The notes: generated from the letters alone by a model not told the origin. 64,000 nucleotides of DNA from Candidatus Sulfopaludibacter sp. SbA3 (GCA_945861625.1 CAMAVI010000001.1:1-64000), one strand, 5' to 3'; shown: positions 16,413-28,757, counted from the stretch's first letter. A program made the numbers and translations.

Positions 16413-19214
16413 ATGAAGAACGTATTCTGGTTTATTTGCGCTTTTCCGGTGCTGCTGTCCGCGCAGACGGCCGCGCTGCGCGGCGTGATTTTCGATGAAA
16501 CGGGTGCGGTGATCCCCTTGGCCGTGGTCACCGCCGCCGGCCCGGGCGGGGAACGCTCCGCGACAACCGGCAGCAACGGCGCGTACATACTCACTGGACT
16601 TCGCCCGGGAGAATATACCATTCGAGCGTCGACACCGGATCTGCTGTTATCGAAGCCGGCGAAGATTTCTCTAGACTCCGGGACAACCACCTTGCATTTG
16701 CAGCTCAGCCTGGCCACCGTTCAGCAACAGATTACGGTTACGGACGCCGACGCTTCCACGGTCACCACGGAGGTGGCCGGCAACGCCAGCGCGACAACCC
16801 TGCAAGGCCGGGATCTGGACGCGTTGTCCGATGATCCGGAAGACCTGCTGGCGGATCTCCAGGCCTTGGCGGGACCCACGGCGGGCGGCGGAACCACGTT
16901 CGTGGACGGTTTCAGCGGAGCGGATCTGCCCACCAAAGAGTCGATCCGGGAAATTCGGATCAATCAGAACCCATTTTCGCCGGAATACGACCGGATAGGG
17001 CTGGGCCGCATCGAGATTTTGACCAAGCCCGGTGCCGGCAAGCTGCGTGGCTCGATGGCCTACAACTACATGGGCGATTCCTGGAATGCGCGCAATCCCT
17101 ACGCAACACAAAAAGCCACGCTTCAGCTCAATGAACTGCGTGGCAACCTGAGCGGCCCCCTCAACCGCCGCGCGTCTTTCACGGTGGACGCCGCGCGCGA
17201 TGCCGTGGACAACGGCTCGATTGTCAACGCGGTAATCCTGGACTCGCGGACCTTGGAGCCCACGCCTTTTTCCGCGGTGCCGACAACACGGCAGCGCCGC
17301 TTCTACGTCACGCCGCGCGTGGATCATCAACTCAACGCCAACAACACGCTGACGCTGCGCTACAGTTTCCTCCATAGCGATATACGGGACGCGGGAATTG
17401 GCAGTTTCGACATGCTCTCCCGCGCTTATCGAGTGCTCAACACCAACCAGACCGTGCAGGCGACGGAGACCGCGGTATGGGGCACTGCCGTCAATGAGAC
17501 GCGCGTGCAATTTTACCGGGGCGCTAATGAGGTCATGCCCAACATTGTGAGCCCGACCCTTGTGGTTCTGGGATCATTCTCCGGCGGCGGCGCGCAATTC
17601 GGCCAATCTTTCAACACGCAGAACAGCTACGAACTGCAGAACTACACCACGATCGTGCGCGGCGGCCATGCCGTGCGGTTCGGCGTGCGGGCGCGTTTGC
17701 AGATCAACGACTCGATCATGCCGCAAAACTACAACGGGACCTTTACCTTCACGGGGGGCCAGGCTCCGGCGCTGGACGCGAACAATCAGTTGATTCCCGG
17801 CGCGCCGCCGATCCCTATTCAGTCGATCGAACGGTACCGGCGGACGCTTCTTTTCCAGCAGATTGGATATGCGCCGGCCCGGGTCCGCGAACTGGGGGGC
17901 GGAGCGTCCCAATTCACGCTGGGCGCCGGATTCCCGGCGATCTCGGGTCATCAAATGGATGTGGGAATCTTCGCGGGCGACGACTGGAAGGTGCGGCCGG
18001 ACCTGACCCTCAGCGCCGGAGTCCGCTACGAAGCGCAGACCAATATCAGCGATTTGCGGGATTGGGCTCCGCGGATCGGTCTTGCCTGGGCGCCGCGCGG
18101 CGGAAACAAGAAGCCCAAGACGGTATTGCGCGCGGGATTTGGAATTTTCTATGACCGCTTCCCCTTGATCAACACGCTGACCGCCCGCCGCTACGACGGC
18201 ACTCTCCAACAGCAGTATCTGGTGACGAACCCGGACTTCTACCCCGCGCTCCCTACCCCCTCGCTGCTGTCCGGCCTGAGGTCGACGCAAGTCACGCAAG
18301 CGGTTGATTCCGGCTTGCGCGCGCCCTACGTCATTCAGTCCATGGTTTCGGTGGAGCGCCAGTTGCCTGCCGGGACCACCGTGGCGGTAACGTTTACCTC
18401 GGGGCGCGGCGTCCATGCGCTGCGGACTCTGCCTCTTAACGCGCCGCTGCCCGGGAGCGGCGCGTATCCACTGGGCAACCCGAATCCACTGTTCGTCATG
18501 ACGTCCTCGGGCTTGGGACGCTACAGTCAATGGATCACCAATGTGACTTCCAAAGTGAACCGGCGGTTTTCGATGACCGGCTACTACGCCTGGAACCGGG
18601 CCCGCGGCGATACGGACGGCGTGACCACGCTTCCCGCCAATCCCCACGACTTCGCCGGCGAGTACGGACCTTCCGCTACCGACATCCGGCATACGGTGAA
18701 TGCGGGCGGGTCGATCGACATGCCCTGGAGTATTCGCTTGAATCCTCTGCTCAACCTGCAATCCGGCGCGCCGTTCAATATCACCACGGGGAGCGATCTC
18801 TACGGCACGACGCTCTTCAATGGACGGCCCGGGTTGGCACTCGACAGCCGCGGGCCAGGACTGATCGCGACCCGTTACGGACTGTTGGACCCGAACCCCG
18901 TGCCCGGCGAATTCATCCTGACGCGCAACTACGGCCGCGGTCCCGGGCAGATCATGGTGAACTTGCGCGTCACCAAGACGATTGGCTTCGGGGGAGACCC
19001 AAAAGGCAAAACGTCCGGCGAGCGCCGGTACAACCTGTCCATCGCGTTGTCGATTCGCAATCTCCTGAACCACACCAATCCTGGACCGATCATCGGCAAC
19101 ATCACTTCACCGTTGTTCGGGCAGGCGAACCAGATGGCGGGCGGCGCGGGCGGCGGCTTCTCTGAGAACGCCAACAACCGGCGCCTGGAACTGCAGACGC
19201 GCTTCACATTCTGA
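16413..19214 (+). CDS. Oar-like TonB-dependent receptor with carboxypeptidase-regulatory domain
   Basis: Outer-membrane beta-barrel protein of 933 residues. Signal peptide (MKNVFWFICAFPVLLSAQ), then a carboxypeptidase-regulatory-like domain (about 20-100; ALRGVIFDETGAVIPLA, GAYILTGLRPGEYTI), a plug-like region (QQITVTDADAS to EIRINQNPFSPEYDRIG, about 105-200), and a long barrel ending in an aromatic residue (LELQTRFTF), as required for outer-membrane insertion. This architecture is abundant in Acidobacteriota and Bacteroidota; substrates are generally large or unknown. It converges with the U32 gene, with only 4 bp between stops. The substrate cannot be predicted. Confidence 0.85.
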   Translation: MKNVFWFICAFPVLLSAQTAALRGVIFDETGAVIPLAVVTAAGPGGERSATTGSNGAYILTGLRPGEYTIRASTPDLLLSKPAKISLDSGTTTLHLQLSLATVQQQITVTDADASTVTTEVAGNASATTLQGRDLDALSDDPEDLLADLQALAGPTAGGGTTFVDGFSGADLPTKESIREIRINQNPFSPEYDRIGLGRIEILTKPGAGKLRGSMAYNYMGDSWNARNPYATQKATLQLNELRGNLSGPLNRRASFTVDAARDAVDNGSIVNAVILDSRTLEPTPFSAVPTTRQRRFYVTPRVDHQLNANNTLTLRYSFLHSDIRDAGIGSFDMLSRAYRVLNTNQTVQATETAVWGTAVNETRVQFYRGANEVMPNIVSPTLVVLGSFSGGGAQFGQSFNTQNSYELQNYTTIVRGGHAVRFGVRARLQINDSIMPQNYNGTFTFTGGQAPALDANNQLIPGAPPIPIQSIERYRRTLLFQQIGYAPARVRELGGGASQFTLGAGFPAISGHQMDVGIFAGDDWKVRPDLTLSAGVRYEAQTNISDLRDWAPRIGLAWAPRGGNKKPKTVLRAGFGIFYDRFPLINTLTARRYDGTLQQQYLVTNPDFYPALPTPSLLSGLRSTQVTQAVDSGLRAPYVIQSMVSVERQLPAGTTVAVTFTSGRGVHALRTLPLNAPLPGSGAYPLGNPNPLFVMTSSGLGRYSQWITNVTSKVNRRFSMTGYYAWNRARGDTDGVTTLPANPHDFAGEYGPSATDIRHTVNAGGSIDMPWSIRLNPLLNLQSGAPFNITTGSDLYGTTLFNGRPGLALDSRGPGLIATRYGLLDPNPVPGEFILTRNYGRGPGQIMVNLRVTKTIGFGGDPKGKTSGERRYNLSIALSIRNLLNHTNPGPIIGNITSPLFGQANQMAGGAGGGFSENANNRRLELQTRFTF

Positions 19215-19218
19215 CGCT

Positions 19219-21746
<2,528 letters not shown>

Positions 21747-21747
<1 letters not shown>

Positions 21748-22256
21748 TAACGCTGCACCGCGGTCACGCCAATTTCCGTGCCCGTGCCGCTATACACCTT
21801 CGCGGCCACCACGTCAAAGGCACGCTTGCCGTCAATGCTATCGGCGTGCAACTCACCGCCCATGTCGGCGCTATCTTTAATATTCACCTTGAAGCCCGCC
21901 TCCTTGAGCTTACCCCCGTAAAAGGCCAGTGCGGACTTGAAGTCCCGTGCGGTACGGAAATGAAAGCCGTAGGAAATCTGCCCGCGAGTGAGTTTGGAGG
22001 TGATCCCCTGGATTTCCGCGCCCGGGAACGCGGGGACCCAAGCGAAGCGGCTGGGTACGTCCGCCGCCGCATCCTCGGGAAGCAGGGGGGGAAGCAGGGG
22101 GGGAAGCAGGGGCCGCGTGTCCAGGCTCGTGTCCGCTGAACTTGCGCGTGGGACCGCATTCCGGTACTGCGCCACGAAATACGCAAAGGCGACGAACACA
22201 ATCGTGAGGATCAGGCGGAGCTGGAGGCTGATTCTTCTCTGCGGTTTCGGCGTCAT
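21747..22256 (-). CDS. Membrane-anchored hypothetical protein with PLLP repeats
   Basis: A 169-residue protein with one N-terminal transmembrane helix (LQLRLILTIVFVAFAYFVA), a proline-rich linker made of three PLLP units, and a periplasmic globular domain (residues 65-169; WVPAFPGAEIQGITSKL, then GQISYGFHFRTARDF). Family unknown. The linker is encoded by a 12-bp tandem repeat with runs of seven G. Its stop overlaps the start of the U32 gene (TAATG), so both are co-translated. Confidence 0.65.
22080..22112. repeat. 12-bp tandem repeat with G7 tracts
   Basis: Three consecutive copies (the last shortened) of AAGCAGGGGGGG on the plus strand, encoding PLLP units of the minus-strand gene at 21747-22256. 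Two G7 homopolymers (22085-22091, 22097-22103) make the site prone to slippage. Gain or loss of a whole 12-bp unit keeps the frame; a single-G change would shift it and uncouple the U32 gene. Confidence 0.8.
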
Positions 22257-22311
22257 GAGTTACACTTCATGATATCGGTTAGAACGGCGCCACATCGTTG
22301 GTGTGCTGGCC

Positions 22312-23298
22312 ATGATCTCATTTACGTGTAATATCTGTGGTTTCGCGAATACGCTGGACGAAATACCCTGGGAGCCACCCACCTGTTCGGGCTGCCGGTC
22401 GAACGTGCGCATGCGCGCGCTGGTTTACCTGTTATCGGTTGAACTCTATGGCCAACCTCTGCCGCTGATTCGATTTTCGACGAACAAGGAAGTCAGGGGC
22501 TGCGGGCTCAGCGATGACCTGAGCTATGCGGTGCCTCTCGCGAAGAAATTCGGCTACACCAACACGTTTTACGACCGCGAGCCATATCTCGATCTCACCG
22601 CGGCGCATCCGGAGCAGTATGGAACCTATGACTTCATCTTATCGAGCGATGTATTTGAACACATCGCCCCCCCGGTGGAGCGCGCCTTTGACGAAGCCTG
22701 CCGGCTCTTAAAGCCGAACGGATTTCTCTGTATCACGGTGCCTTCTTCTCCGGCGGACGCGGATACGGTGGAGTATTACCCAGATCTGTTCGACTACTCA
22801 CTCGTGGAAGTGGATGGTGAGCGCCTCCTCGTGAACCGGAAAAAGGACGGCACAACAGAGACGCACCGAAATCTCGAATTTCACGGTGGGATCGGCGCCA
22901 CACTGTTAATGCGGGAATTTACACAAAAAGACTTGGCTCGTAAGCTGAAAGCCTCTGGCTTTTCGGACGTCATATTCCAGGCAGAGCATGTGGCCCAGAA
23001 CGGTATCCTATTGCATGGCAATTGGGCTTTGCCTCTGGTGGCCCGCAAGCAGCGTTATGCTCCACTGCTCACGGCCGCGCAACTGCGGGAAGTCAAAGAG
23101 CTGGAATTGCAATCCATGGTGGGAATGTCCGCGGCGGCCTCGATCGCCGAATCCGAAATTCGGATAACGCAACTGCGAAGTGAGAACGTTGCTCTTTCTC
23201 GCGCGATGTCAGAGTTGGAGCAACGATTGCGCTTGGCGGCGAATTCGCGTTGGCTCCGCTTCGGCAACTTTCTTGGGCTCGGGCCAAGACTACGGTAA
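22312..23298 (+). CDS. SAM-dependent methyltransferase with N-terminal zinc ribbon
   Basis: A 328-residue class I methyltransferase-like protein. The N-terminus carries a CxxC pair (CNICGF) and CSGCRSN, likely a zinc ribbon. The methyltransferase core includes YDFILSSDVFEHI (post-motif I acid and DVFEH) and LLKPNGFLCITVP (motif III). The C-terminus is a coiled coil (about 270-315) ending in [16 protein letters not shown], a tail I associate with surface-glycan transferases and methyltransferases. The glycine-rich SAM-binding loop is poorly conserved. Start ATG 22312 is preferred over GTG 22303. The last 9 bases overlap the convergent fadB/J gene. Substrate unknown, possibly a glycan. Confidence 0.72.
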   Translation: MISFTCNICGFANTLDEIPWEPPTCSGCRSNVRMRALVYLLSVELYGQPLPLIRFSTNKEVRGCGLSDDLSYAVPLAKKFGYTNTFYDREPYLDLTAAHPEQYGTYDFILSSDVFEHIAPPVERAFDEACRLLKPNGFLCITVPSSPADADTVEYYPDLFDYSLVEVDGERLLVNRKKDGTTETHRNLEFHGGIGATLLMREFTQKDLARKLKASGFSDVIFQAEHVAQNGILLHGNWALPLVARKQRYAPLLTAAQLREVKELELQSMVGMSAAASIAESEIRITQLRSENVALSRAMSELEQRLRLAANSRWLRFGNFLGLGPRLR

Positions 23299-25365
23299 CG
23301 CTTGGGTGAAAGTCTGACCGGCTTCCTCCAAACGCTGGAGCAGCGGCGCGGGGTTCCACAACGATGACCCGTGACGGGCTTCAAATTCTCGGATGCGCCC
23401 GAGGACTTTCGGCAGCCCGATGGTATCGGCGTAGAACATCGGTCCGCCGCGCCACGCCGGGAAGCCATAGCCGGTCAGGTACACCACGTCGATATCGGAA
23501 GCCCGCTGCGCCATGCCTTCTTCCAAAACCCGCGCGCCTTCGTTGACCAGCGCGAGGACGCAGCGATCAATGATTTCCTCGCTGGATATTTCGCGCTGTA
23601 TGATGCCCGCCTCGGCGGCGGTACTGCGAATCAGCGCCGCGGTTTCCGCGTCGGGCGACGCTTTGCGCTTGGCATCGTAGCTGGACCATCCCCGGCCGGA
23701 CTTTTGACCTAAGCGGCCTAAGGAGCACAGCTTGGGAAGGACAATGGGCTGGCGGATGCCTCCCGCGCCCGGTGCGGCGGTGATGTTTAATACCACGTCG
23801 TTGCCCACCAGGTCGAACATCGCCAGCGGCCCCATGGCCATTCCGAAATCGTACAGCGCCTGGTTGACCTGCTCCACCGTCGCGCCCTCTTCCACCAGGA
23901 ACTGCGCCTCGCGGCCATAGACGTTAATCATGCGGTTGCCGATGAAGCCGTGACAGTTGCCGGCCCGCACGCCCGCTTTACCCAGCTTCTTCGTAAGCGC
24001 CAACGCCGTCGCCAGAACTTCGGGACGCGTGGTTTTGCCGGGGACGATCTCGACCAACCGCATCACGTGCGCGGGGCTGAAGAAGTGGACGCCGATCACC
24101 ATATCCGCGCGCCGCGTAACGGCGGCGATTTTGTCGATGTCGAGCGATGACGTGTTGGTCGCCAGCACGCACCCCGCTTTCGCAACCCCGTCGAGTTCGC
24201 GGAAGACGCTTTGCTTCACACCGAGGTTCTCGAACACCGCTTCGATGATGAGATCGGCTTGTGCAAACCCGTCATAGGTGAGTTGCGGTGTGATCAGAGC
24301 CAGCTTCTGGTCCATGGCTTCCTGTGACATCCGGCCACTGGTGACAGCGCTCGCGTAGTTCCGGTGGATGTTGTTCACGCCGCGGCCGAGCGTTTCCTCC
24401 GTCGTCTCCTTGAGGCGCACCGGGATGCCCGCATTGGCCAGCGCCATGGCGATGCCGCCGCCCATGGTGCCCGCGCCCACAATCGCCGCGCCGCGGATTT
24501 CGTAGGGTACGGTTTCCGCGGGCAGGCCGGCAATCTTCGCCGCCGCGCGTTCGGAAAAAAAAGAGTAAATTAGAGCTTTCGATTCCGTCGAACGGAGCAC
24601 CGCATCAAATTTCTCCGCTTCCTCCGCGAGCCCTGCATCCAGAGGAAGCCGCGCGGCTGCTTCCACGGCTGCAATCGCCACCAGCGGAGCGTTCTGCCCG
24701 CGCATCTTCTTGCGCGCTTGATCTAACAGTGCCGCAACAACTGCTGGCTCCGCCGCGGCGATCTTCCGATCACGCGTTCTGGGGATGGGTTTGCCAGCGA
24801 CGGTTTGCGCGAATGCAATCGCGCCCGCGCGAAGATCGCCTTCGACGATCTGGTCGACGATACCGGCTGCCAGCGCCTCCTTCGCTTTGACGGGCACGCC
24901 GAAGGCGCACATCTCCGCTGCCTTGGCGACCCCCGCCAGCCGCGGCAGTCGTTGCGTTCCGCCCATGCCGGGAATCAGGCCCAGCTTCACTTCGGGCTGG
25001 CCGACTTGCGCCCCCGGAGCGATTACACGGTAGTGTCCCGCCAGCGCAACTTCCAGGCCCCCACCCAGCGCCGCGCCATGAATCGCCATGACGACCGGCT
25101 TCGCGGAATTTTCAATGGCGTTCGCGCAGGCGCGAAGTTTCGCCACGTATTGGGCCGCGCTCGGCTTGCCGAATTCGTTCACGTCCGCGCCCGCGATGAA
25201 GGTGCGTCCGCCGCCGATGACCATGATGGCGCGAACCTCCGCGTCGGCGTTGGCCTTTTCGATGGCTGCTTGCAAGGCTTCCGCCACTCCGGGGCTCAAT
25301 GCGTTTACCGGCGGGTTCTCCACGGTGAGAACGGCCACGTCCTGCTCGTGTTGGTACGTGATCAT
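23290..25365 (-). CDS. FadB/FadJ-type enoyl-CoA hydratase/3-hydroxyacyl-CoA dehydrogenase
   Basis: Bifunctional beta-oxidation enzyme of about 691 residues. The N-terminal crotonase domain has [10 protein letters not shown] and [19 protein letters not shown] (oxyanion hole) with [20 protein letters not shown]. The NAD-binding dehydrogenase domain starts at [22 protein letters not shown], followed by ATNTSSLDI and [11 protein letters not shown] (catalytic His). The C-terminal 3HCDH domains include [19 protein letters not shown] and [22 protein letters not shown] 25365 starts the crotonase domain; the frame is open further upstream but that part is not protein-like. A flavodoxin-like gene ends 5 bp upstream, so they probably share an operon with the pirin gene. 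No thiolase partner is in the window. Confidence 0.92.
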   Translation of the reverse strand: MITYQHEQDVAVLTVENPPVNALSPGVAEALQAAIEKANADAEVRAIMVIGGGRTFIAGADVNEFGKPSAAQYVAKLRACANAIENSAKPVVMAIHGAALGGGLEVALAGHYRVIAPGAQVGQPEVKLGLIPGMGGTQRLPRLAGVAKAAEMCAFGVPVKAKEALAAGIVDQIVEGDLRAGAIAFAQTVAGKPIPRTRDRKIAAAEPAVVAALLDQARKKMRGQNAPLVAIAAVEAAARLPLDAGLAEEAEKFDAVLRSTESKALIYSFFSERAAAKIAGLPAETVPYEIRGAAIVGAGTMGGGIAMALANAGIPVRLKETTEETLGRGVNNIHRNYASAVTSGRMSQEAMDQKLALITPQLTYDGFAQADLIIEAVFENLGVKQSVFRELDGVAKAGCVLATNTSSLDIDKIAAVTRRADMVIGVHFFSPAHVMRLVEIVPGKTTRPEVLATALALTKKLGKAGVRAGNCHGFIGNRMINVYGREAQFLVEEGATVEQVNQALYDFGMAMGPLAMFDLVGNDVVLNITAAPGAGGIRQPIVLPKLCSLGRLGQKSGRGWSSYDAKRKASPDAETAALIRSTAAEAGIIQREISSEEIIDRCVLALVNEGARVLEEGMAQRASDIDVVYLTGYGFPAWRGGPMFYADTIGLPKVLGRIREFEARHGSSLWNPAPLLQRLEEAGQTFTQALP

Positions 25366-25370
25366 CTGGT

Positions 25371-25790
25371 TCAAGTCTTTCGCTGGCGCGCCGCTTCGGT
25401 TGTCTGCTTGCCGAAGGCGCGAGCGGCGGCAATGGAGTCCGGCGCTGGTAATGCCGCGACCTTGACGTTGAGACTCGCCAGTCCCGCCAGATAACTCGCC
25501 ATCTCCTCCGGCTTGCCTTTGGGAGCGGCCACGATGATGACATCCGCCCATTCGGCGTCGCCGGGGCGCGGCGCGACGTAGTCACGGTTCATGCGCTCGC
25601 GCTGGGCGGCCCACCGGATATCGTGCGCGATGGTTTCTTCATCCGCCAGATCCACCAGCCGCCGCAACCGGATCAGTCCGCGCGCCTGGATGGCTCCCAC
25701 GCCTGCCGCCAGGGCCGCCTTCTCCGTCTCTCCGTAGCGGGAGTAGAACACGACCACTACTTTGATCGGAATGATGGGGGCGGGCGTCAT
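25371..25790 (-). CDS. Flavodoxin-like/WrbA-like short protein
   Basis: A 139-residue protein starting with a flavodoxin-type strand and phosphate-binding loop (KVVVVFYSRYGETEKAALAAG) and continuing with WADVIIVAAPKGKPEEMASYL. This resembles WrbA/NAD(P)H:quinone oxidoreductases, which bind FMN, but it is shorter than WrbA (about 198 residues) and lacks much of the C-terminal half, so FMN binding is uncertain. Its start shares one base with the stop of the pirin gene (TGATG), and fadB/J follows 5 bp downstream, implying one operon possibly serving redox homeostasis. Confidence 0.65.
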   Translation of the reverse strand: MTPAPIIPIKVVVVFYSRYGETEKAALAAGVGAIQARGLIRLRRLVDLADEETIAHDIRWAAQRERMNRDYVAPRPGDAEWADVIIVAAPKGKPEEMASYLAGLASLNVKVAALPAPDSIAAARAFGKQTTEAARQRKT

Positions 25791-26497
25791 CAGGCTAAAT
25801 CGAAAAGAAGAAATTCACTACCGCCGGGCCCCGCGCCGGTGATCCGCAACACCGGCTCGTCACTGATCGCGGCGCCGTCGCCTTCTTTCAACGCGTGGCC
25901 ATTCAGCATAATGTTGCCTTGCGCGCATTGCACCCAGGCGTGGCGTCCCGGCGCGATCGGCTGTTCGATGGATTCGCCGTTGCCCAACACCGACGCGTAC
26001 ACGCGTGCGTCCTGATGAATCACGGCCGCTCTCCCCGGTTGTGCGTCTGGTCCGGCGATCAGCCGCAACCGGCCGCGCTTTTCCCGCGGGTCATAGGCGA
26101 ACTGCTGATATGCCGGTTCGAGGTCCTCCTCCGCCGGTTCGATCCAGATTTGCAGGAGATGCACGGGCTCACTCGCCGAGCCGTTGAACTCGCTGTGGAT
26201 GACGCCGCTGCCCGCGGACATAGCCTGCACCATGTTGGGTTCCACCACTTCCTGGATGCCGGTGCTGTCCTTGTGCGCGAGTTTCCCTTCCATCACGTAG
26301 GTAATGATTTCCATGTCGCGATGGCCATGCGCGCCGAAGCCACGGCCCGGGGCCACGCGGTCCTCGTTGATCACCCGTAGCGCGCGAAACCCCATGTGCT
26401 TGGGATCGTTATAACTGGCGAAGGAAAACTTGTGATAGGCATTGAGCCAGCCATGATCGGCATGGCCGCGCTCTTCGGTCGGACGCAAAACCATCAT
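25790..26497 (-). CDS. Pirin-family protein
   Basis: A bicupin of 235 residues. The N-terminal cupin contains the metal-binding FGAHGHRDMEIITYVMEG and HSEFNGS segments, with His/His/Glu-type ligands. SAGSGVIHSEFN is a hallmark of pirins, some of which have quercetin dioxygenase activity or act as redox regulators. ATG 26497 (or the adjacent 26494) starts the normal pirin N-terminus (MMVLRPTEERGHADHG). A TACCAT hexamer (26509-26504) ends 6 nt before it, suggesting a leaderless message. First gene of the pirin-flavodoxin-fadB/J unit. Confidence 0.88.
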   Translation of the reverse strand: MMVLRPTEERGHADHGWLNAYHKFSFASYNDPKHMGFRALRVINEDRVAPGRGFGAHGHRDMEIITYVMEGKLAHKDSTGIQEVVEPNMVQAMSAGSGVIHSEFNGSASEPVHLLQIWIEPAEEDLEPAYQQFAYDPREKRGRLRLIAGPDAQPGRAAVIHQDARVYASVLGNGESIEQPIAPGRHAWVQCAQGNIMLNGHALKEGDGAAISDEPVLRITGAGPGGSEFLLFDLA

Positions 26498-26534
26498 GCT
26501 TTCATGGTAGCGCCGGTTCGCGAGCGCCGAAGGC

Positions 26535-27602
26535 CTATTTCGACAACGGGATCTCGCGCACGCCTTCGTCCAGGCCGTAGATCCGGACCTTGCCTGGCGG
26601 CGGCGGTGGCGGATTTGTCGTTTGTAGTCGAGGCGTTCGGGGCGCGGAAGGACGCGTAAGTTGCGCGGGGGGACGCCCCACCGCGATACCTGTTCCCGCG
26701 CGTGCCGCCTGGAATTTCCGGAGTTGCTCCTCGACCTCATCCTTGCTGAGGGAAATACTGGCGCGCAACTGGTTGCCTTGTGATGCTATCCGCAGCTTGC
26801 GCGCCGCCTCCGCCATGTCGGGATTCTGGGTTTGGGCCAGGGCAATTTGCCCCGACACCAATTGATATAGCTGTGCCGCCGCCATCTCGCTGGTCATGGT
26901 CAGGCTCAATTCCATTTGCATGCCGTCCCTAAAGGTGAAGCCGGCGTCAATGCCTTTCATATCCGCGGCGAACGCGCTGGGTAAGTTCGCGTTGGAGGGC
27001 TGGAACTGGGAGAGGCTGTCGGTGGCCAGCACCCAAAAATCGTGCGTCGAGGCAAGTTGCCTGGCCCGCGCCAGAGTCGTGGACTCTGCTTGAACCGTAT
27101 GTGCGCGGCGGTCGATGGCGGCCAATACGGATTTGTTGTCTCCCAATACCGTCGTTCGCGTGTCCAGCATGGCAATGCTGGGGTCCGTCGGCTTGGCGCC
27201 ACGGAATACATCCACCGTCCGGTAACGCTGCAACGAGCCGGGCAAGAACGCGAGAAGTTGTTGGACCGGCAACGTCCCTTCCACAATCACCAGAAACGGA
27301 GGATTTTCGCGGGGCGCCCCTTTCCCGGCCAGTTTGGTGGGCAGCTTGGAGAGCGCCGGGGAGGAAATAAAGACCCGGTCGATCTGCTCCAGAAAACCCA
27401 AGGCCATGCCGGCCTGACCCATTTGCAGGGGTTGTGATCGCATCTGGGAGCGGAACGCCTCGCCCAAAGCCGAGGCGCGAAGGTTTTTCAAGTTGATGCC
27501 CATCATCAGTTTGGCATCGGGATGCCCCAAATCCCATGTATCGGTCTGCGCCGTGGCGCTCACTGCGGCCAGCAGCGAGAGAGCGATCAATCTCATGCCC
27601 AT
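26535..27602 (-). CDS. Secreted protein of unknown function
   Basis: Exported protein of about 355 residues: signal peptide (MGMRLIALSLLAAVSATAQ), then an alpha/beta body with repeated themes (DAKLMMGINLKNLRAS, FLEQIDRVFISSPAL, TVLGDNKSVLAAIDRR), and a proline-rich C-terminus (NPPPPPPGKVRIYGL). It resembles hypothetical proteins found mostly in Acidobacteriota; I cannot name a function. The start is ATG 27602 or 27596, chosen for the signal peptide; the frame is open upstream but that part is not signal-like. It is divergent from the secreted CMD-family gene. Confidence 0.65.
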   Translation of the reverse strand: MGMRLIALSLLAAVSATAQTDTWDLGHPDAKLMMGINLKNLRASALGEAFRSQMRSQPLQMGQAGMALGFLEQIDRVFISSPALSKLPTKLAGKGAPRENPPFLVIVEGTLPVQQLLAFLPGSLQRYRTVDVFRGAKPTDPSIAMLDTRTTVLGDNKSVLAAIDRRAHTVQAESTTLARARQLASTHDFWVLATDSLSQFQPSNANLPSAFAADMKGIDAGFTFRDGMQMELSLTMTSEMAAAQLYQLVSGQIALAQTQNPDMAEAARKLRIASQGNQLRASISLSKDEVEEQLRKFQAARAGTGIAVGRPPAQLTRPSAPRTPRLQTTNPPPPPPGKVRIYGLDEGVREIPLSK

Positions 27603-27657
27603 AGAGTACCCCCATTCTGATGCTAGGGGACTCCTCGCGGTTTGGGAATCGGGCAAA

Positions 27658-27686
27658 TTGCTTAGCTTCCCTCTTTGTTTTATACT
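27658..27686 (+). promoter_or_regulatory. Sigma-70-like promoter, probably leaderless
   Basis: TTGCTT (27658-27663), a 17-bp spacer, then TATACT (27681-27686). The ATG of the downstream gene is at 27693, where the transcript should begin, so the mRNA is likely leaderless. No Shine-Dalgarno is present between. Confidence 0.6.
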
Positions 27687-27692
27687 CCAGCC

Positions 27693-28316
27693 ATGCGCTC
27701 GATCCAACTCGCCACCCTCGTTTTTGTGTTTTCCACCTGCGTTTGGGCCCAGAACCGGATGCCCCAGATTCAGCCGGACAAACAGACCCCGGACCAAAAG
27801 AAGGCCTTCGAAGTGATAACCAAAACCAGAGGGCCCGCGGGCGCTTCCGGACCGTTCATTCCGCTGCTGCGCAGCCCTGAGTTCATGAACCGCATCCAGG
27901 CGGTGGGCGAGTATCTGCGCTTTCACAATTCGATACCCCAGAAGCTGGTGGAGATGACGATCCTGATGACTGGGCGCCATTTGACCCAGCAGTACGAGTG
28001 GGATTCGCACTATCCTCTGGCGATGAAAGCCGGGCTCAAGCCCGAGCATGCCGCCGCGATCGCCGCCGGGCGCCATCCCGAGGGCCTGGCCGAAGACGAA
28101 GACATGATGTACAACTACGTGACGGAATTGCTCCAGAACAAGAGCGTGAGCGACGCCACCTACGCCCGCATGGTGGCTAAGTTCGGCGAACAAGGCGCGA
28201 TCGATGCCGCCGGAACCGTGGGTTACTACATCACAATCGGCATGGTGCTGAACGTCGGACGCACGCCGTCGGACGTGGGCGCCGGCATTCCGCAATTGCC
28301 GCGTTTCCCGCAGTAG
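27693..28316 (+). CDS. Secreted carboxymuconolactone decarboxylase-family protein
   Basis: A 207-residue exported protein: signal peptide MRSIQLATLVFVFSTCVWA, then an all-helical CMD/AhpD-like fold with IPQKLVEMTILMTGRHLTQQYEWDSHYPLAMKAGL. The CxxC of peroxidase-type AhpD is absent, with GRHLTQQYEWDSH at that place, so a lyase-like activity is more likely than a peroxidase; the substrate is unknown. ATG 27693 is supported by the signal peptide and by a promoter ending 6 nt before it. Confidence 0.78.
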   Translation: MRSIQLATLVFVFSTCVWAQNRMPQIQPDKQTPDQKKAFEVITKTRGPAGASGPFIPLLRSPEFMNRIQAVGEYLRFHNSIPQKLVEMTILMTGRHLTQQYEWDSHYPLAMKAGLKPEHAAAIAAGRHPEGLAEDEDMMYNYVTELLQNKSVSDATYARMVAKFGEQGAIDAAGTVGYYITIGMVLNVGRTPSDVGAGIPQLPRFPQ

Positions 28317-28404
28317 GGCGGCTGCCGGGAATGCCGCGAAAGACACAGCGGCCAGCCAAAGCGCCGCGGCCGAGTGATCACTCTCTACGGTCGCGCGAAA
28401 CTGA

Positions 28405-28432
28405 CAAAAAAGGGGCAGCCTGAAGCCACCCC
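28405..28432 (-). terminator. Rho-independent terminator (minus strand)
   Basis: On the minus strand GGGGTGGC (28432-28425), loop TTCAG, GCTGCCCC (28419-28412), then T6 (28411-28406). An 8-bp stem with two G-T wobbles, 28 bp after the stop of the small gene at 28461-28733, so it most likely terminates that gene. Confidence 0.75.
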
Positions 28433-28460
28433 TCCTTCGTTACCTCCGATTTGTCCAGTT

Positions 28461-28733
28461 CTACTGTTCTCTCGCTCGTTCGGCGAGTGTTTCCTGCTGG
28501 CGCATGCGTAAGAACTTCAGGAGCTCTTCCCCCGATTGGAACCGCACGGACTGGCCGCTATCTACTTCTTCGACCCTGCCGCTGACGTCTTCGCGCCATC
28601 CAGTTCCACAAGCCCCGATCTGCACTACAAACGCGCCCTGCATGACAGAACCAGCATAAGTCCGCTGGGTCTGGAATTCGTGAAGAAACCGTGGAGTAAT
28701 CGTGGAATCACACGTAACGTGGCATCGCTCCAT
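28461..28733 (-). CDS. Small hypothetical protein, divergent from the AAA/TPR regulator
   Basis: A 90-residue protein. The C-terminal half (SGRVEEVDSGQSVRFQSGEELLKFL) resembles a short uncharacterised family common in Acidobacteriota with the pattern GRVEHxxSGxxxxFxSxEELLxFL. The start is taken at ATG 28733, which leaves 56 bp to the divergent regulator start; the frame is open further upstream but would overlap that gene. Followed by a terminator. Function unknown. Confidence 0.6.
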   Translation of the reverse strand: MERCHVTCDSTITPRFLHEFQTQRTYAGSVMQGAFVVQIGACGTGWREDVSGRVEEVDSGQSVRFQSGEELLKFLRMRQQETLAERAREQ

Positions 28734-28757
28734 CGCATCTGATAATTTCTGGCTGTG

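Noticed and set aside
22080..22112. CRISPR-like array
   Set aside because: Three 12-bp units without spacers inside a coding sequence; it is a simple tandem repeat.
26535..28346. Extending the secreted protein upstream to 28346
   Set aside because: The extra 248 codons are antisense to the CMD-family gene and remove the signal peptide from the N-terminus.
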